A DNA stretch of 64,000 nt, taken from NCBI RefSeq assembly GCF_012275535.1, contig NZ_JAAVTK010000004.1, forward strand, positions 124,001 to 188,000, written 5' to 3'. Under the pieces are notes generated by a model that was given only the letters and a program-made list of their open reading frames with translations, had not been told where the DNA came from and did not search any database. A program made the position numbers and the translations under genes. Positions 1-7,912 of this stretch are shown here, piece by piece. Origin of the DNA: Hymenobacter artigasi (GTDB lineage Bacteria; Bacteroidota; Bacteroidia; Cytophagales; Hymenobacteraceae). Every line of letters starts with the position of its first letter. Positions within the stretch are counted from its first letter, which is position 1.

Positions 1-45
1 GTAGTGGCCGACCCCGGCGATAAATGAGTGACGTAAAGTTGCCAT
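1..45 (-). CDS. Start of a 3-oxoacyl-ACP synthase III-like gene (cut by window edge)
   Basis: An ATG on the minus strand at 43-45 opens a frame that runs off the left edge after 15 residues, MATLRHSFIAGVGHY. The I-x-G-V-G-x-Y pattern is how FabH-type beta-ketoacyl-ACP synthase III proteins usually begin. This is a match of very few residues, so the identity is tentative. The following 113 bases up to the glycosyltransferase stop hold nothing else that I recognise. Confidence 0.4.
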   Translation of the reverse strand, partial: MATLRHSFIAGVGHY

Positions 46-158
46 GGATGGTGAGAGGGGGAAAGTTGGGCTGGGAGAGAAGTAACCGCGCCAGGGCGGT
101 AATAATTACAATAGAATGACTACGTGCGACGGGCAAATTGGGGCGCAAAGGTGGCAGG

Positions 159-1328
159 TTAAATCACAGAATCCAGCAAATGCCACAATTTTTTGCCTTC
201 GCCGGCCCAAAGCACGTCGCCGGGAATACCGTTGGGGTAGAAGCAGTGACCTTGTAGCCGTGCCACCAGCGCCGGCCCATCGATGAGCTGCCCGAAGGCG
301 AGCGGCAGGCCCGCGCCGTGGGCCGCCAGCAATTCCTGCCACAGCGGGTTGGACGCGGCCAGCACCGGCAGCCCGTGGGCCAGGTACTCAAACAGCTTGG
401 TGGGCCGGCAGCGTTCGGTGCTGGCATGCGGCCGGTAGGGCAGCAGGCCGAGGTGGCTGCGGCCTATTTCAGCCACGATGCGGGCGTGGGGCACCGGTTC
501 GGCCCCGCCAATGAGTGTGAGCCAGGCGGGGTGTTGCGCGGCTTCTGCCAGCAGCTGCCGCAACAACTCGGGCTGCTGGCAGAAGCCGATGATGGTGAGC
601 CGCGCCCCGCCGGGCCACGCGGCGCGCAGTTGCTGGGCGAGGGCAATGGCCTCCCACACGCCATTGAGCTCGGAAATGGTGCCGGAGTACAGCAAGCGCA
701 GCGGCTCCGTGGGCGGTGGCAGCTTTATTGGTTGCGGGCGTAGCGTTTCGTCTGGCTGAGGCTGGTACTTGTTTTCGAGCACCACAACGCGGCCCGGTTG
801 CAACTCATTCAGGAATGGCAACTCGGCAGCGTAGCTGGCTTCGGCCAGGATAACTCCGGCGGCCCGCCGCGCCGCCAGCTCCTCCACCCAGCGCAGCCCC
901 GCCGCCAGCCCGTGCCGCATAAAACCCTGGTACACGCGCTGCGTCGACACGTTGAGAGCGTAGTTTTCGCGGATGTCGTAGAGGAACTTCCGGCCCGTGC
1001 CCAGCGCCTGCCAGAGCAGCGTGAGCGGCAGCAGCTCCGGCGCATGCACGATGACTACCCCGGGTTTGAGCCGGCGCAGGAGCTGCCCGTAGCGCCACTG
1101 CGCGGCCAGCCGGCCCAGGCTGAGGCGCGTACCACTGAAAATAGGGTGGAGGCCGCTGTTTGCGGGGTTTGCGCCTGCGCTAGTTGTGCCCCGCCCGGCA
1201 ATGTGCACCTGGGTTCCGGCCCGTTCCGCGAGGGTTTTGGCGAACTTTCCCCGCATACGGGTATCATCTACCGGCTTCAACACCGAGGCCAGCAGAATAA
1301 CGAATTGGGCAGTTCCGGAACCAGGCAC
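159..1328 (-). CDS. Glycosyltransferase, GT-B fold (GT4-like)
   Basis: This 389-residue protein looks like a GT-B glycosyltransferase that moves a sugar from a nucleotide sugar to an unknown acceptor on the inner face of the membrane. The N-terminal half starts with ILLASVLKPVDDTRM. The C-terminal half has the LRLLYSGTISELNGVWE segment that begins the donor-binding domain, and TERCRPTKLFEYLAHGLPVLA with the glutamate typical of GT4 donor sites. The first in-frame start is GTG at 1326-1328; a GTG start is accepted because the conserved N-terminal strand follows within ten residues. It is divergent from dapD with about 85 bases between starts. The substrate cannot be told from sequence. Confidence 0.8.
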   Translation of the reverse strand: MPGSGTAQFVILLASVLKPVDDTRMRGKFAKTLAERAGTQVHIAGRGTTSAGANPANSGLHPIFSGTRLSLGRLAAQWRYGQLLRRLKPGVVIVHAPELLPLTLLWQALGTGRKFLYDIRENYALNVSTQRVYQGFMRHGLAAGLRWVEELAARRAAGVILAEASYAAELPFLNELQPGRVVVLENKYQPQPDETLRPQPIKLPPPTEPLRLLYSGTISELNGVWEAIALAQQLRAAWPGGARLTIIGFCQQPELLRQLLAEAAQHPAWLTLIGGAEPVPHARIVAEIGRSHLGLLPYRPHASTERCRPTKLFEYLAHGLPVLAASNPLWQELLAAHGAGLPLAFGQLIDGPALVARLQGHCFYPNGIPGDVLWAGEGKKLWHLLDSVI

Positions 1329-1341
1329 GGCCCAAAGATGC

Positions 1342-1349
1342 TATTTTTG
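1342..1349 (+). promoter_or_regulatory. Candidate -7 element for dapD
   Basis: TATTTTTG matches the Bacteroidota -7 consensus TAnnTTTG and lies 63 bases before the dapD start. No clear TTTG -33 box sits at the expected distance, so this is a weak call. Confidence 0.3.
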
Positions 1350-1412
1350 CAGCTTCTAAAGCGCGCTGGCATTTTCCGGCGGCTTTGCCCATCCATCCCT
1401 TCGCCTTCTCAA

Positions 1413-2237
1413 ATGGCTGACCTGCAAACCCAAATTGAAGCCGCCTGGGCCGACCGCGCCCTGCTCCAGACCCCCGAAACCAAAGCCGCCATCGAGCACG
1501 TCATCGAGGAGCTCGATAAGGGCCGCCTGCGCGTGGCCACCCCGCCCACCGAAGACGGCGGCGAGTGGACCATCAACGAATGGGTGAAAAAAGCCGTGAT
1601 TCTCTACTTCCCCATCCGCCAGATGAGCACCCAGGAAGTCGGCCCCTTCGAGTTCCACGACAAAATGCTGCTCAAAACCGACTACGCCGGCCAGCAGGTG
1701 CGCGTGGTGCCGCCCGCCGTGGCCCGCTACGGCGCGTTTCTGGCCCCCGGCGTCATCCTCATGCCCAGCTACACCAACATCGGTGCCTACGTAGGCGAAG
1801 GCACCATGGTGGACACCTGGGCTACCGTGGGCAGCTGCGCCCAGGTGGGCAAAGGCGTCCACCTGAGCGGCGGCGTGGGCCTCGGCGGCGTGCTGGAGCC
1901 CGTACAGGCGGCCCCCGTCATCATCGAGGACGGCGCCTTCATCGGCTCGCGCTGCATCCTGGTCGAGGGCTGCCGCATTGGCAAAGAAGCCGTGATTGGC
2001 GCGGGCGTTACCATCACCGGCAGCACCAAAATCATCGACGTGACCGGCCCCGAGCCCAAGGAGTACCGTGGCTACGTGCCGCCCCGTTCGGTGGTCATTC
2101 CCGGCACCATTCCCAAGCAGTTTCCGGCCGGCGAGTACCAGGTGCCGTGTGCGCTCATCATCGGTCAGCGCAAGCCGAGTACGGATTTGAAAACGAGCCT
2201 GAATGACGCGCTGCGGGACTTTGGTGTCAGCGTCTAG
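1413..2237 (+). CDS. dapD: Tetrahydrodipicolinate N-succinyltransferase DapD
   Basis: DapD transfers succinyl from succinyl-CoA to tetrahydrodipicolinate in the succinylase branch of lysine and meso-diaminopimelate synthesis, in the cytoplasm. The protein from this ATG is 274 residues, the usual family length. The N-terminal helical domain is followed by hexapeptide repeats of a left-handed beta helix (GAYVGEGTMVDTWATVGSCA, then GVGLGGVLEP). An open frame continues upstream to about 798, but that part is antisense to the glycosyltransferase and has no family match, so MADLQTQIEA is taken as the start. It stands alone, convergent with msrA. Confidence 0.96.
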   Translation: MADLQTQIEAAWADRALLQTPETKAAIEHVIEELDKGRLRVATPPTEDGGEWTINEWVKKAVILYFPIRQMSTQEVGPFEFHDKMLLKTDYAGQQVRVVPPAVARYGAFLAPGVILMPSYTNIGAYVGEGTMVDTWATVGSCAQVGKGVHLSGGVGLGGVLEPVQAAPVIIEDGAFIGSRCILVEGCRIGKEAVIGAGVTITGSTKIIDVTGPEPKEYRGYVPPRSVVIPGTIPKQFPAGEYQVPCALIIGQRKPSTDLKTSLNDALRDFGVSV

Positions 2238-2356
2238 TTGTTATTCCGAAGCATAGCGAGGAATCTGAGTACTAGTAACTCGCACAAAAAAAAAGGCCGC
2301 TTCCACGAAGCGGCCTTTTGCGTTTCTCAGATTCCTCGCTGCGCTCGGAATGACAA
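2238..2356. repeat. Inverted repeat filling the dapD-msrA gap, with central terminator
   Basis: Arms at 2238-2269 and 2326-2356 are about 90 percent complementary (core GCGAGGAATCTGAG). The left arm begins on the base after the dapD stop and the right arm ends on the base before the msrA stop. Between them, 2291-2319 forms a perfect terminator stem (AAGGCCGCTT, complement AAGCGGCCTT) with A and T tracts on both sides, suited to stopping transcription from both genes. Confidence 0.85.
2291..2319. terminator. Bidirectional terminator between dapD and msrA
   Basis: A stem AAGGCCGCTT / AAGCGGCCTT with loop CCACG, preceded by a run of A and followed by TTTT. It sits between convergent genes and can serve both. 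Confidence 0.8.
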
Positions 2357-2893
2357 TTACACGCCGGCCTTCAGCTTCTCACCAAACAGGGCCTTCACCT
2401 TGTCGACCTTGGGGCGGGCCACAAACTGGCAATAGGGTTCGTGGCCGTGCAGGTTGAAGTAGTTCTGGTGGTAGTCCTCGGCGGGGTAGAAATTAGGAAC
2501 GGGCAGAATCTCCGTCACCACAGGGTTGGGGAAGGCGTGGCCGTCGTTGAGTTTCTGCTTGTACTCTTCAGCGAGCTGCTTTTGCTCGTCGTTGTGGTAG
2601 TAGATGCCCGAGCGGTACTGGGTGCCTACGTCGTTGCCTTGGCGATTGAGGGTGGTCGGGTCGTGGGTTTTCCAGAAGATTTCGAGCAGCTCCTTATAGC
2701 TTATAACGGCCGGGTCGAAAGTAATGTCGATAACCTCGTTGTGGCCGGTGAGGCCGCTGCACACTTCTTTATAAGTTGGGTTGGCAATGCGGCCGCCGGC
2801 GTAGCCGGAAACCACTTTTTCAACCCCGTTCAGGTTCTGAAATACGGCTTCGACGCACCAGAAGCAGCCGGCGCCAAATGTTGCTTTTTGCAT
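2357..2893 (-). CDS. msrA: Peptide methionine sulfoxide reductase MsrA
   Basis: MsrA reduces methionine-S-sulfoxide in free and protein-bound form, repairing oxidative damage. The 178-residue protein has the catalytic GCFWC motif at residues 9-13 and the conserved YAGG segment near residue 30, then GHNEVIDITFDP and the Y-R-S-G-I-Y-Y-H-N block near residue 90. No MsrB domain is fused. There is no lipobox or signal peptide, so it should be cytoplasmic. It is monocistronic, convergent with dapD. Confidence 0.96.
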   Translation of the reverse strand: MQKATFGAGCFWCVEAVFQNLNGVEKVVSGYAGGRIANPTYKEVCSGLTGHNEVIDITFDPAVISYKELLEIFWKTHDPTTLNRQGNDVGTQYRSGIYYHNDEQKQLAEEYKQKLNDGHAFPNPVVTEILPVPNFYPAEDYHQNYFNLHGHEPYCQFVARPKVDKVKALFGEKLKAGV

Positions 2894-2982
2894 GGGTAGG
2901 GATATTAATTCGTTGGTTGTGGTAACAACGCGGTAGACGTAGCGCAGGTTATTTCCTTACATCTGGAAATGGGGCATAAAAC

Positions 2983-3090
2983 AGAACGTCATGCTGAACG
3001 TAGTGGAAGCATCTCGCGTGTGGTAGTAACCTAATCGATTGAGTTACTACTGCACGCGAGATGCCTCGGGTACGCTCGGCATGACGTTCT
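2983..3090. repeat. 108-bp imperfect palindrome, AGAACGTCATG family
   Basis: The outer ends AGAACGTCATG (2983) and CATGACGTTCT (ending 3090) are exact complements. The arms stay largely complementary inwards through CATCTCGCGTG and GTAGTAAC to a short central loop. Related elements lie at 23487-23523 and 24162-24259. It sits between the start of msrA and the 3' end of the dehydrogenase gene. Confidence 0.8.
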
Positions 3091-3112
3091 TTTGTCCTGC
3101 GCTGGAAATGCT

Positions 3113-4000
3113 TTACTTCCGGAACCGCTCCGCTACCACCAGCTCCTTCGAGCCGGCCGTGTGCTGGTAGAAGCCTTCGCCCGACTTCACGCCCAGGCGG
3201 CCGGCCATCACCATGTTCACCAGAAGTGGGCAGGGGGCGTACTTGGGGTTGCCCAGCCCTTCGTGCAGCACCCGCAGAATGGCCAGGCACACATCCAAGC
3301 CAATAAAATCAGCCAGCTGCAGCGGGCCCATGGGGTGGGCCATGCCCAGCTTCATCACCGTGTCGATTTCCTCCACGCCGGCCACGCCCTCAAATAGCGT
3401 AATGATGGCCTCGTTAATCATGGGCATCAGAATACGGTTGGCCACAAAGCCGGGGTAGTCGTTTACCTCGGTGGGCGTTTTGCCCAGCTGGCGCGACAGG
3501 TCCATCACCTGCTGCGTCACGGCATCGGACGTGGCGTAGCCGCGAATCACCTCCACGAGCTTCATCACCGGCACCGGGTTCATGAAGTGCATGCCAATCA
3601 CCTGCTGCGGGCGCTTGGTAACGGCCGCGATTTTGGTAATGGAAATCGAGGACGTATTCGAGGCCAGAATGGCTTCGGCGGGCGCGTACTGGTCGAGGTC
3701 GCGGAAAATCTGGAGCTTCAGATCCACGTTTTCGGTGGCGGCTTCTACCACCAGGCCCACGCCGGCCACGCCTTCCTGAATGGATGTAAAGGTTTTCAGG
3801 CGGCCCAGGGTGGCCACTTTTTCGTCCTCGCTCAGGGTGGCCTTGGTTACCTGGCGGTCGAGGTTTTTGGTGATGGTGCCCAGGGCGCGGTCCAGGGCCG
3901 GCTGGTTGATATCAATCAGCGAGACAGAAAAACCGTGCTGGGCAAAAACGTGGGCAATGCCATTGCCCATGGTGCCGGAGCCAATAACGGCGACGTTCAT
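3113..4000 (-). CDS. 3-hydroxybutyryl-CoA dehydrogenase (3-hydroxyacyl-CoA dehydrogenase family)
   Basis: This enzyme interconverts 3-hydroxyacyl-CoA and 3-oxoacyl-CoA with NAD(H), in fatty acid or amino acid breakdown or in butanoate metabolism. The 295-residue protein starts with the dinucleotide-binding MNVAVIGSGTMGNGIA. It contains ASNTSSISIT, the catalytic GMHFMNPVPVMKLVE around residues 138-150, and VNDYPGFVANRI that opens the C-terminal helical dimerisation domain. Length and motifs fit the stand-alone Hbd/PaaH group. No other beta-oxidation gene is next to it, so the pathway is not fixed. Confidence 0.93.
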   Translation of the reverse strand: MNVAVIGSGTMGNGIAHVFAQHGFSVSLIDINQPALDRALGTITKNLDRQVTKATLSEDEKVATLGRLKTFTSIQEGVAGVGLVVEAATENVDLKLQIFRDLDQYAPAEAILASNTSSISITKIAAVTKRPQQVIGMHFMNPVPVMKLVEVIRGYATSDAVTQQVMDLSRQLGKTPTEVNDYPGFVANRILMPMINEAIITLFEGVAGVEEIDTVMKLGMAHPMGPLQLADFIGLDVCLAILRVLHEGLGNPKYAPCPLLVNMVMAGRLGVKSGEGFYQHTAGSKELVVAERFRK

Positions 4001-4056
4001 AAGTAGCGGAAAAAGAGTGGGTGGGATATGTTGAGCGGCCAGATAGCCTGCTACAA

Positions 4057-4064
4057 CAAAGCTA
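4057..4064 (-). promoter_or_regulatory. Candidate -7 element for the 3-hydroxyacyl-CoA dehydrogenase gene
   Basis: TAGCTTTG on the minus strand matches TAnnTTTG and is 57 bases upstream of the start. A -33 box is not evident. Confidence 0.3.
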
Positions 4065-4217
4065 CGGCAGCATTGGCTACCCTGCTTTTTGTTTGCGGTT
4101 TGGAAAATATTTTTTCAATTACCATATCCTTTTAAATAAACCCCCCGTACAATGCCCCAGAGACACTTCTCTAACATCTTTCACCTCCCCTTCATTCTTC
4201 TTTAATTTTACAAAGCC

Positions 4218-4376
4218 ATGGGAAATCTCCTGTATATCATCGCCGTAATTCTGGTCATCATCTGGGCTGTAAGCTTCTTCGGCGGCTTCTTCACCGGCGG
4301 TATTATTCACGTCCTGCTGGTCATTGCCATCATCGCCATCCTGCTGCGCGTCATTAGCGGCCGAAGCGCTGTCTAG
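4218..4376 (+). CDS. Small lmo0937-family membrane protein
   Basis: A 52-residue protein starting MGNLLYIIAVILVIIWAVSF with a second hydrophobic stretch (IIHVLLVIAIIAILLRVI). Two membrane segments separated by a glycine-rich turn match the lmo0937 family of tiny integral membrane proteins of unknown role. A strong terminator follows 25 bases after the stop, which supports a real single-gene transcript. Confidence 0.8.
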   Translation: MGNLLYIIAVILVIIWAVSFFGGFFTGGIIHVLLVIAIIAILLRVISGRSAV

Positions 4377-4400
4377 CGCAGCCCGAAAAGGGTAACTTAT

Positions 4401-4450
4401 AAAACACAGAAAAGCCGCACTGGATTTCCAGTGCGGCTTTTCTGTGTTTT
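4401..4450. terminator. Long bidirectional terminator hairpin
   Basis: AAAACACAGAAAAGCCGCAC pairs exactly with the complementary sequence ending at 4450, enclosing TGGATTTCCA, which itself pairs. The outer A/T stretches act as U tracts in both directions. It lies between the small membrane protein and the convergent outer-membrane protein gene. Confidence 0.85.
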
Positions 4451-4468
4451 CAAGAACCGCTTTTAGCT

Positions 4469-5251
4469 TTATTTTCCGAAATTAAACAGGAAGCTAAAGC
4501 GAATTACCAGCGGTGGATACAACGAAGAAATCGTATTGTCGAAATTGTAGAGGCCGACAATATCAACCGCCGCATTTTGCCCCAGATACGAGCGGTAGCC
4601 AATACCGGCCAGGGGCGTGGCCACGGTGCGCTTGTATTTATAGAAATACAGGTTGGCATCCTGGTCAACAAGCTGCGCGTTCGTCACCTCGTATTCGGCG
4701 TGCACGAAAAACTCCTTGTAAACGATGTATTGCGCAAATGCCTTGAAGCCCAGGCTGCTGGTGTTGATGCTCTTGTCGCCGTTGGCCGTGAGAACATATT
4801 GCGAGTTGTTGGGCAGGCTGAAGCTGCTGTAGGCATACGAAATGCCGGGGCCAACCGCAAACTTATCCGTGATGCGGAAGCCGATGGCTGGAGCCGCACT
4901 CACGTTAAACTGGCTCAGGCCGTTGTAGGAGCTAAAGCCCAGGCCGAAGTTGGTGTAAATGAACTTCTTCGTTGGCGGCTTGTCTTCGGCACCGCCGGCC
5001 TTCGTGGCCTTGCGGTTGGGGAAATCCAGGCCCGAAGGAGCGTCAGGCGTCGATTGTACCGGGGCGTTGAAAGTCGGCTCGGGAGTGGATTCGGGGGCTG
5101 GGGTGGCGGGCACCGGCGTGGGCCGGGGCGGGGCCGGCTGCGGCGCGGGCGGGGCCGTGTTCAGCACGGGCTTGTCCTGGGCCTGGGCCCGGAAAGCGGG
5201 CAGCCCGGCCGCCGCAACTACCAGCAGTACCGGAAACAAATGACGTTTCAT
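4469..5251 (-). CDS. Secreted beta-barrel-like outer membrane protein
   Basis: A 260-residue protein with a signal peptide (MKRHLFPVLLVVAAAGLPAF, then AQAQ), a 60-residue linker rich in proline and alanine, and a C-terminal region of alternating hydrophobic strands (YTNFGLGFSSYNGLSQFNVS, YSSFSL, FFVHAEYEV, GIGYRSYL, LVIRFSFLFNFGK). It ends in an aromatic-rich strand as Bacteroidota outer membrane barrels do. It resembles the small porin-like or OmpW/OmpA-barrel type of hypothetical proteins. Ligand and function are unknown. Confidence 0.75.
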   Translation of the reverse strand: MKRHLFPVLLVVAAAGLPAFRAQAQDKPVLNTAPPAPQPAPPRPTPVPATPAPESTPEPTFNAPVQSTPDAPSGLDFPNRKATKAGGAEDKPPTKKFIYTNFGLGFSSYNGLSQFNVSAAPAIGFRITDKFAVGPGISYAYSSFSLPNNSQYVLTANGDKSINTSSLGFKAFAQYIVYKEFFVHAEYEVTNAQLVDQDANLYFYKYKRTVATPLAGIGYRSYLGQNAAVDIVGLYNFDNTISSLYPPLVIRFSFLFNFGK

Positions 5252-5309
5252 GCGAAGGATTAAAAAAGAAGGGAAGTTGGGTGAAGGGGCGCAGCCATGT
5301 TAACGAAAG

Positions 5310-5338
5310 CGGCCGGAAAATTATTCATTTTCCGGCCG
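5310..5338 (-). terminator. Hairpin downstream of the ABC-F gene
   Basis: CGGCCGGAAAAT and ATTTTCCGGCCG form a perfect stem around a five-base loop. It sits 15 bases after the stop of the ABC-F gene. There is no long U tract, so termination strength is uncertain. Confidence 0.55.
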
Positions 5339-5353
5339 CCATTCGTCGATTGC

Positions 5354-6976
5354 TTAAGCCAATTGGTACATTTTCTGGCGCTGGGCTTTCAGTGTTTCAT
5401 CGGCCAGGTACTCTTCGTAGTTCATGCGGCGGTCGATGATGCCATCGGGCGTAAGCTCGATAATGCGGTTGGCCACGGTTTCGATGAACTGCAAGTCGTG
5501 CGAGGCGAAAATGAGCGAGCCGGAGAATTCCTTCAGGCCGTTGTTCAGGGCCTGGATGCTTTCCAGGTCCAGGTGGTTCGTCGGGTCGTCCAGCACCAGC
5601 ACGTTGCCGCTTTCCAGCATCATTTTCGAGAGCATGCAGCGCACTTTCTCTCCCCCGCTCAGCACGTTGGGCTTTTTCTGCGACTCCTCGCCCGAAAACA
5701 GCATCCGGCCCAGCCAGCCGCGCACAAAGCTTTCGTCCTTCTCCACCGAGTACTGGCGCAGCCAGTCCACCAGGTTCATGTTGTCGGCCTGGAAGAAGGA
5801 GCTGTTTTCCTTGGGGAAATAGCTGGGGGTGATGGTGGTGCCCCACTTATAATCGCCCTTGTCGGGCGTGGCCTCACCAAAAATAATATCGAACAGGAGG
5901 GACGCCGCCCGGTCGTCGCGGCCCACAATGGCCACCTTGTCACCCTTATCGAGCGTAAACGACACCTTTTTGAGCACCGACTGGCCATCCACGGTCTTGG
6001 CCACGCCATTCACCTCCAGCAGCTGGTTGCCGGCTTCGCGCTCGGGCTTGAAGGCGATGTAGGGGTAGCGGCGCGACGACGGCTTAATTTCCTCCAGCGT
6101 GAGCTTTTGCAGCAGCTTCTGGCGGCTGGTGGCCTGCTTCGATTTCGAGGCGTTGGCCGAGAAGCGGCGCACAAACTCTTCGAGCTCCTTGCGCTTGTCC
6201 TCCGTTTTCTTGTTCACGTCCTGGCGCTGGCGCAGGGCCAGCTGGCTGCTCTCGTACCAGAAGTTGTAGTTGCCGGGGTACATCGTGATTTTCGAGAAGT
6301 CCAAATCGGCCATGTAGTTACACACGGCGTCGAGGAAGTGGCGGTCGTGGCTCACCACAATCACCGTATTCTGGAACGAGTCGAGGAAGTTTTCCAGCCA
6401 GAGCACGCTCTCCGCGTCCAGGTTGTTGGTCGGTTCGTCGAGCAGCAGCACGTCGGGGTTGCCAAACAGGGCCTGGGCCAGCAGCACGCGCACCTTTTCG
6501 CTCGCGCCGAGGTCCGACATCAGCGAATAGTGCTTGTCTTCGGTGATGCCGAGGCCGGAGAGCAGCTCGGCGGCCTCGTAGTCGGCGTTCCAGCCTTCGA
6601 GGTCGGCAAATTCGCCTTCCAGAATGGCGGCGCGCTCGCCATCGGCGTCCGTGAAATCGGCCTTGGCGTAGAGGGCATCCTTCTCGCTCATCACGGCATA
6701 CAGGCGCTGGTGGCCCTGAATCACGGTTTGCAGCACGGGCTGGTCGTCGTAGGCAAACTGGTTCTGCTTCAGCACGGCCAGGCGCTGGCCGGCCGGCATC
6801 TCCACCGAGCCGGTGTTCGGCTCCAGCTCGCCCGACAGGATTTTCAGGAACGTGGATTTGCCTGCCCCGTTGGCCCCAATGAGGCCATAGCAGTTGCCCG
6901 GCAGGAATTTAACGGTAACGTCTTCAAACAGGATGCGCTTGCCGTAGCGCAGGCTCACATTGGTGGTCGAAATCAT
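5354..6976 (-). CDS. ABC-F family ATPase, YbiT type, with one degenerate ATP site
   Basis: ABC-F proteins have two ATP-binding domains and no membrane part; they act on the ribosome. The 540 residues contain NBD1 with Walker A GANGAGKST near residue 35 and Walker B LLLDEPTNNLD near 180, a charged linker, and NBD2 with signature LSGGEKVR. Three elements of the second composite site are off consensus. NBD2 Walker A reads VGRDDRAASLL with no GKS/T. Its Walker B reads LVLDDPTNHLD with aspartate where the catalytic glutamate is expected. The NBD1 signature reads LGASEK. One ATP site should therefore be active and one not. The off-consensus NBD1 signature is known for YbiT. Confidence 0.9.
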   Translation of the reverse strand: MISTTNVSLRYGKRILFEDVTVKFLPGNCYGLIGANGAGKSTFLKILSGELEPNTGSVEMPAGQRLAVLKQNQFAYDDQPVLQTVIQGHQRLYAVMSEKDALYAKADFTDADGERAAILEGEFADLEGWNADYEAAELLSGLGITEDKHYSLMSDLGASEKVRVLLAQALFGNPDVLLLDEPTNNLDAESVLWLENFLDSFQNTVIVVSHDRHFLDAVCNYMADLDFSKITMYPGNYNFWYESSQLALRQRQDVNKKTEDKRKELEEFVRRFSANASKSKQATSRQKLLQKLTLEEIKPSSRRYPYIAFKPEREAGNQLLEVNGVAKTVDGQSVLKKVSFTLDKGDKVAIVGRDDRAASLLFDIIFGEATPDKGDYKWGTTITPSYFPKENSSFFQADNMNLVDWLRQYSVEKDESFVRGWLGRMLFSGEESQKKPNVLSGGEKVRCMLSKMMLESGNVLVLDDPTNHLDLESIQALNNGLKEFSGSLIFASHDLQFIETVANRIIELTPDGIIDRRMNYEEYLADETLKAQRQKMYQLA

Positions 6977-7030
6977 TCAGTCAGAAAATAGTAGCTCACA
7001 AAAGCCGCGCATTGGCACGCGGCAGCCCGG

Positions 7031-7038
7031 CAAAATTA
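7031..7038 (-). promoter_or_regulatory. Candidate -7 element for the ABC-F gene
   Basis: TAATTTTG on the minus strand fits TAnnTTTG, 55 bases before the start codon. No convincing -33 box is seen. Confidence 0.3.
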
Positions 7039-7263
7039 CGCAACAGGACCTCCGTTGGAATCGTTGCGAAAAAAGTAGTTGCCAAGCCTCCCGAAAATAA
7101 CTAACTAGCAGGGCAATTAGTGCCCGCAGCTATCCGCAACGGTCGCTCCCGCACCCGGCCCCACCCAGCAAAGGATAACCCTCCGCCACCGGGGTAAGTA
7201 TAGATAGTATAGCATTTGCGGCCGGCACGCCGGCTGATTTCTCATTTTTTACCTCTTACGGGC

Positions 7264-7734
7264 ATGGCAGACAATCAATTGACTTCCGAAAGCAATGGCA
7301 TCCGCATGGGCGCGTTCACGGCCGCCGTGCTGGCAGTTTATACCGGTATTGCCGCTGCAGCCGGCTTTTTGGGTCAAATCGAAGCCGGTACGCTCGATAT
7401 CGTCATTCTGGCGGCAGGCGTGGTGCTCTCCATTCGCCGTCTCAAGCGGGCCAAAGGGCGGCACATGTCGTATTTTCAGGGCTTTAGTACGGGCATCATC
7501 ACGGCCCTGGCGGCCTCGGTGATGCTGGGTGCTTTTTTCTGGCTGCTGGGTGGCATCAGTCAGTCTGCCGTGCAGCAAATCCAGGCTCGGGACTTGTTCG
7601 GGGCCGACCTCGGAGTACTCATTGGCGGCCTGGGCATCATTTTGCTGGGCACTATGACCGGGGTGGTAACGTCACTCGTTGCCATGCAATATTTCAAAGC
7701 TTCTGAGCATCAGGCGGAAGTGAGTATGGAGTAA
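7264..7734 (+). CDS. DUF4199 domain membrane protein
   Basis: A 156-residue protein with four predicted membrane segments (around AFTAAVLAVYTGIAAAAGFL, LDIVILAAGVVLSI, IITALAASVMLGAFFWLLGG and LGVLIGGLGIILLGTMTGVV) and the short cytoplasmic link RRLKRAKGRHMSYFQGF. This layout is that of DUF4199 proteins, common in Bacteroidota and of unknown function. The ATG at 7264 (MADNQLTSES) is chosen; an earlier in-frame extension is hydrophobic noise. A terminator follows. Confidence 0.8.
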   Translation: MADNQLTSESNGIRMGAFTAAVLAVYTGIAAAAGFLGQIEAGTLDIVILAAGVVLSIRRLKRAKGRHMSYFQGFSTGIITALAASVMLGAFFWLLGGISQSAVQQIQARDLFGADLGVLIGGLGIILLGTMTGVVTSLVAMQYFKASEHQAEVSME

Positions 7735-7758
7735 CCGGATTTTACAGCACGATTACTT

Positions 7759-7788
7759 AAAAAAGGCCCTTCCAAGGGCCTTTTTTTT
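7759..7788 (+). terminator. Rho-independent terminator after the DUF4199 gene
   Basis: AAAAGGCCCTTCCAAGGGCC followed by eight T. Perfect stem, 25 bases after the stop. Confidence 0.85.
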
Positions 7789-7912
7789 GAGCTCAGCAGT
7801 ATTACATTTTTTAGATTTTATAAGAGAAATTAGACAAAGCAGAAACTAAATAATATCTTGCAGACGTTTCGGGGAAAATCAGCTCGTGGTTGCTGACAAA
7901 AAGATATTCATT

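Noticed and set aside
798..1412. N-terminal extension of the dapD reading frame
   Set aside because: It is antisense to the glycosyltransferase, has no family match and would double the normal DapD N-terminus.
2238..2435. 65-residue frame after dapD
   Set aside because: It consists of the inverted repeat and msrA antisense.
5297..6991. 564-residue frame on the plus strand opposite the ABC-F gene
   Set aside because: Histidine- and valine-rich shadow of a high-GC gene; the minus strand encodes a full ABC-F protein.
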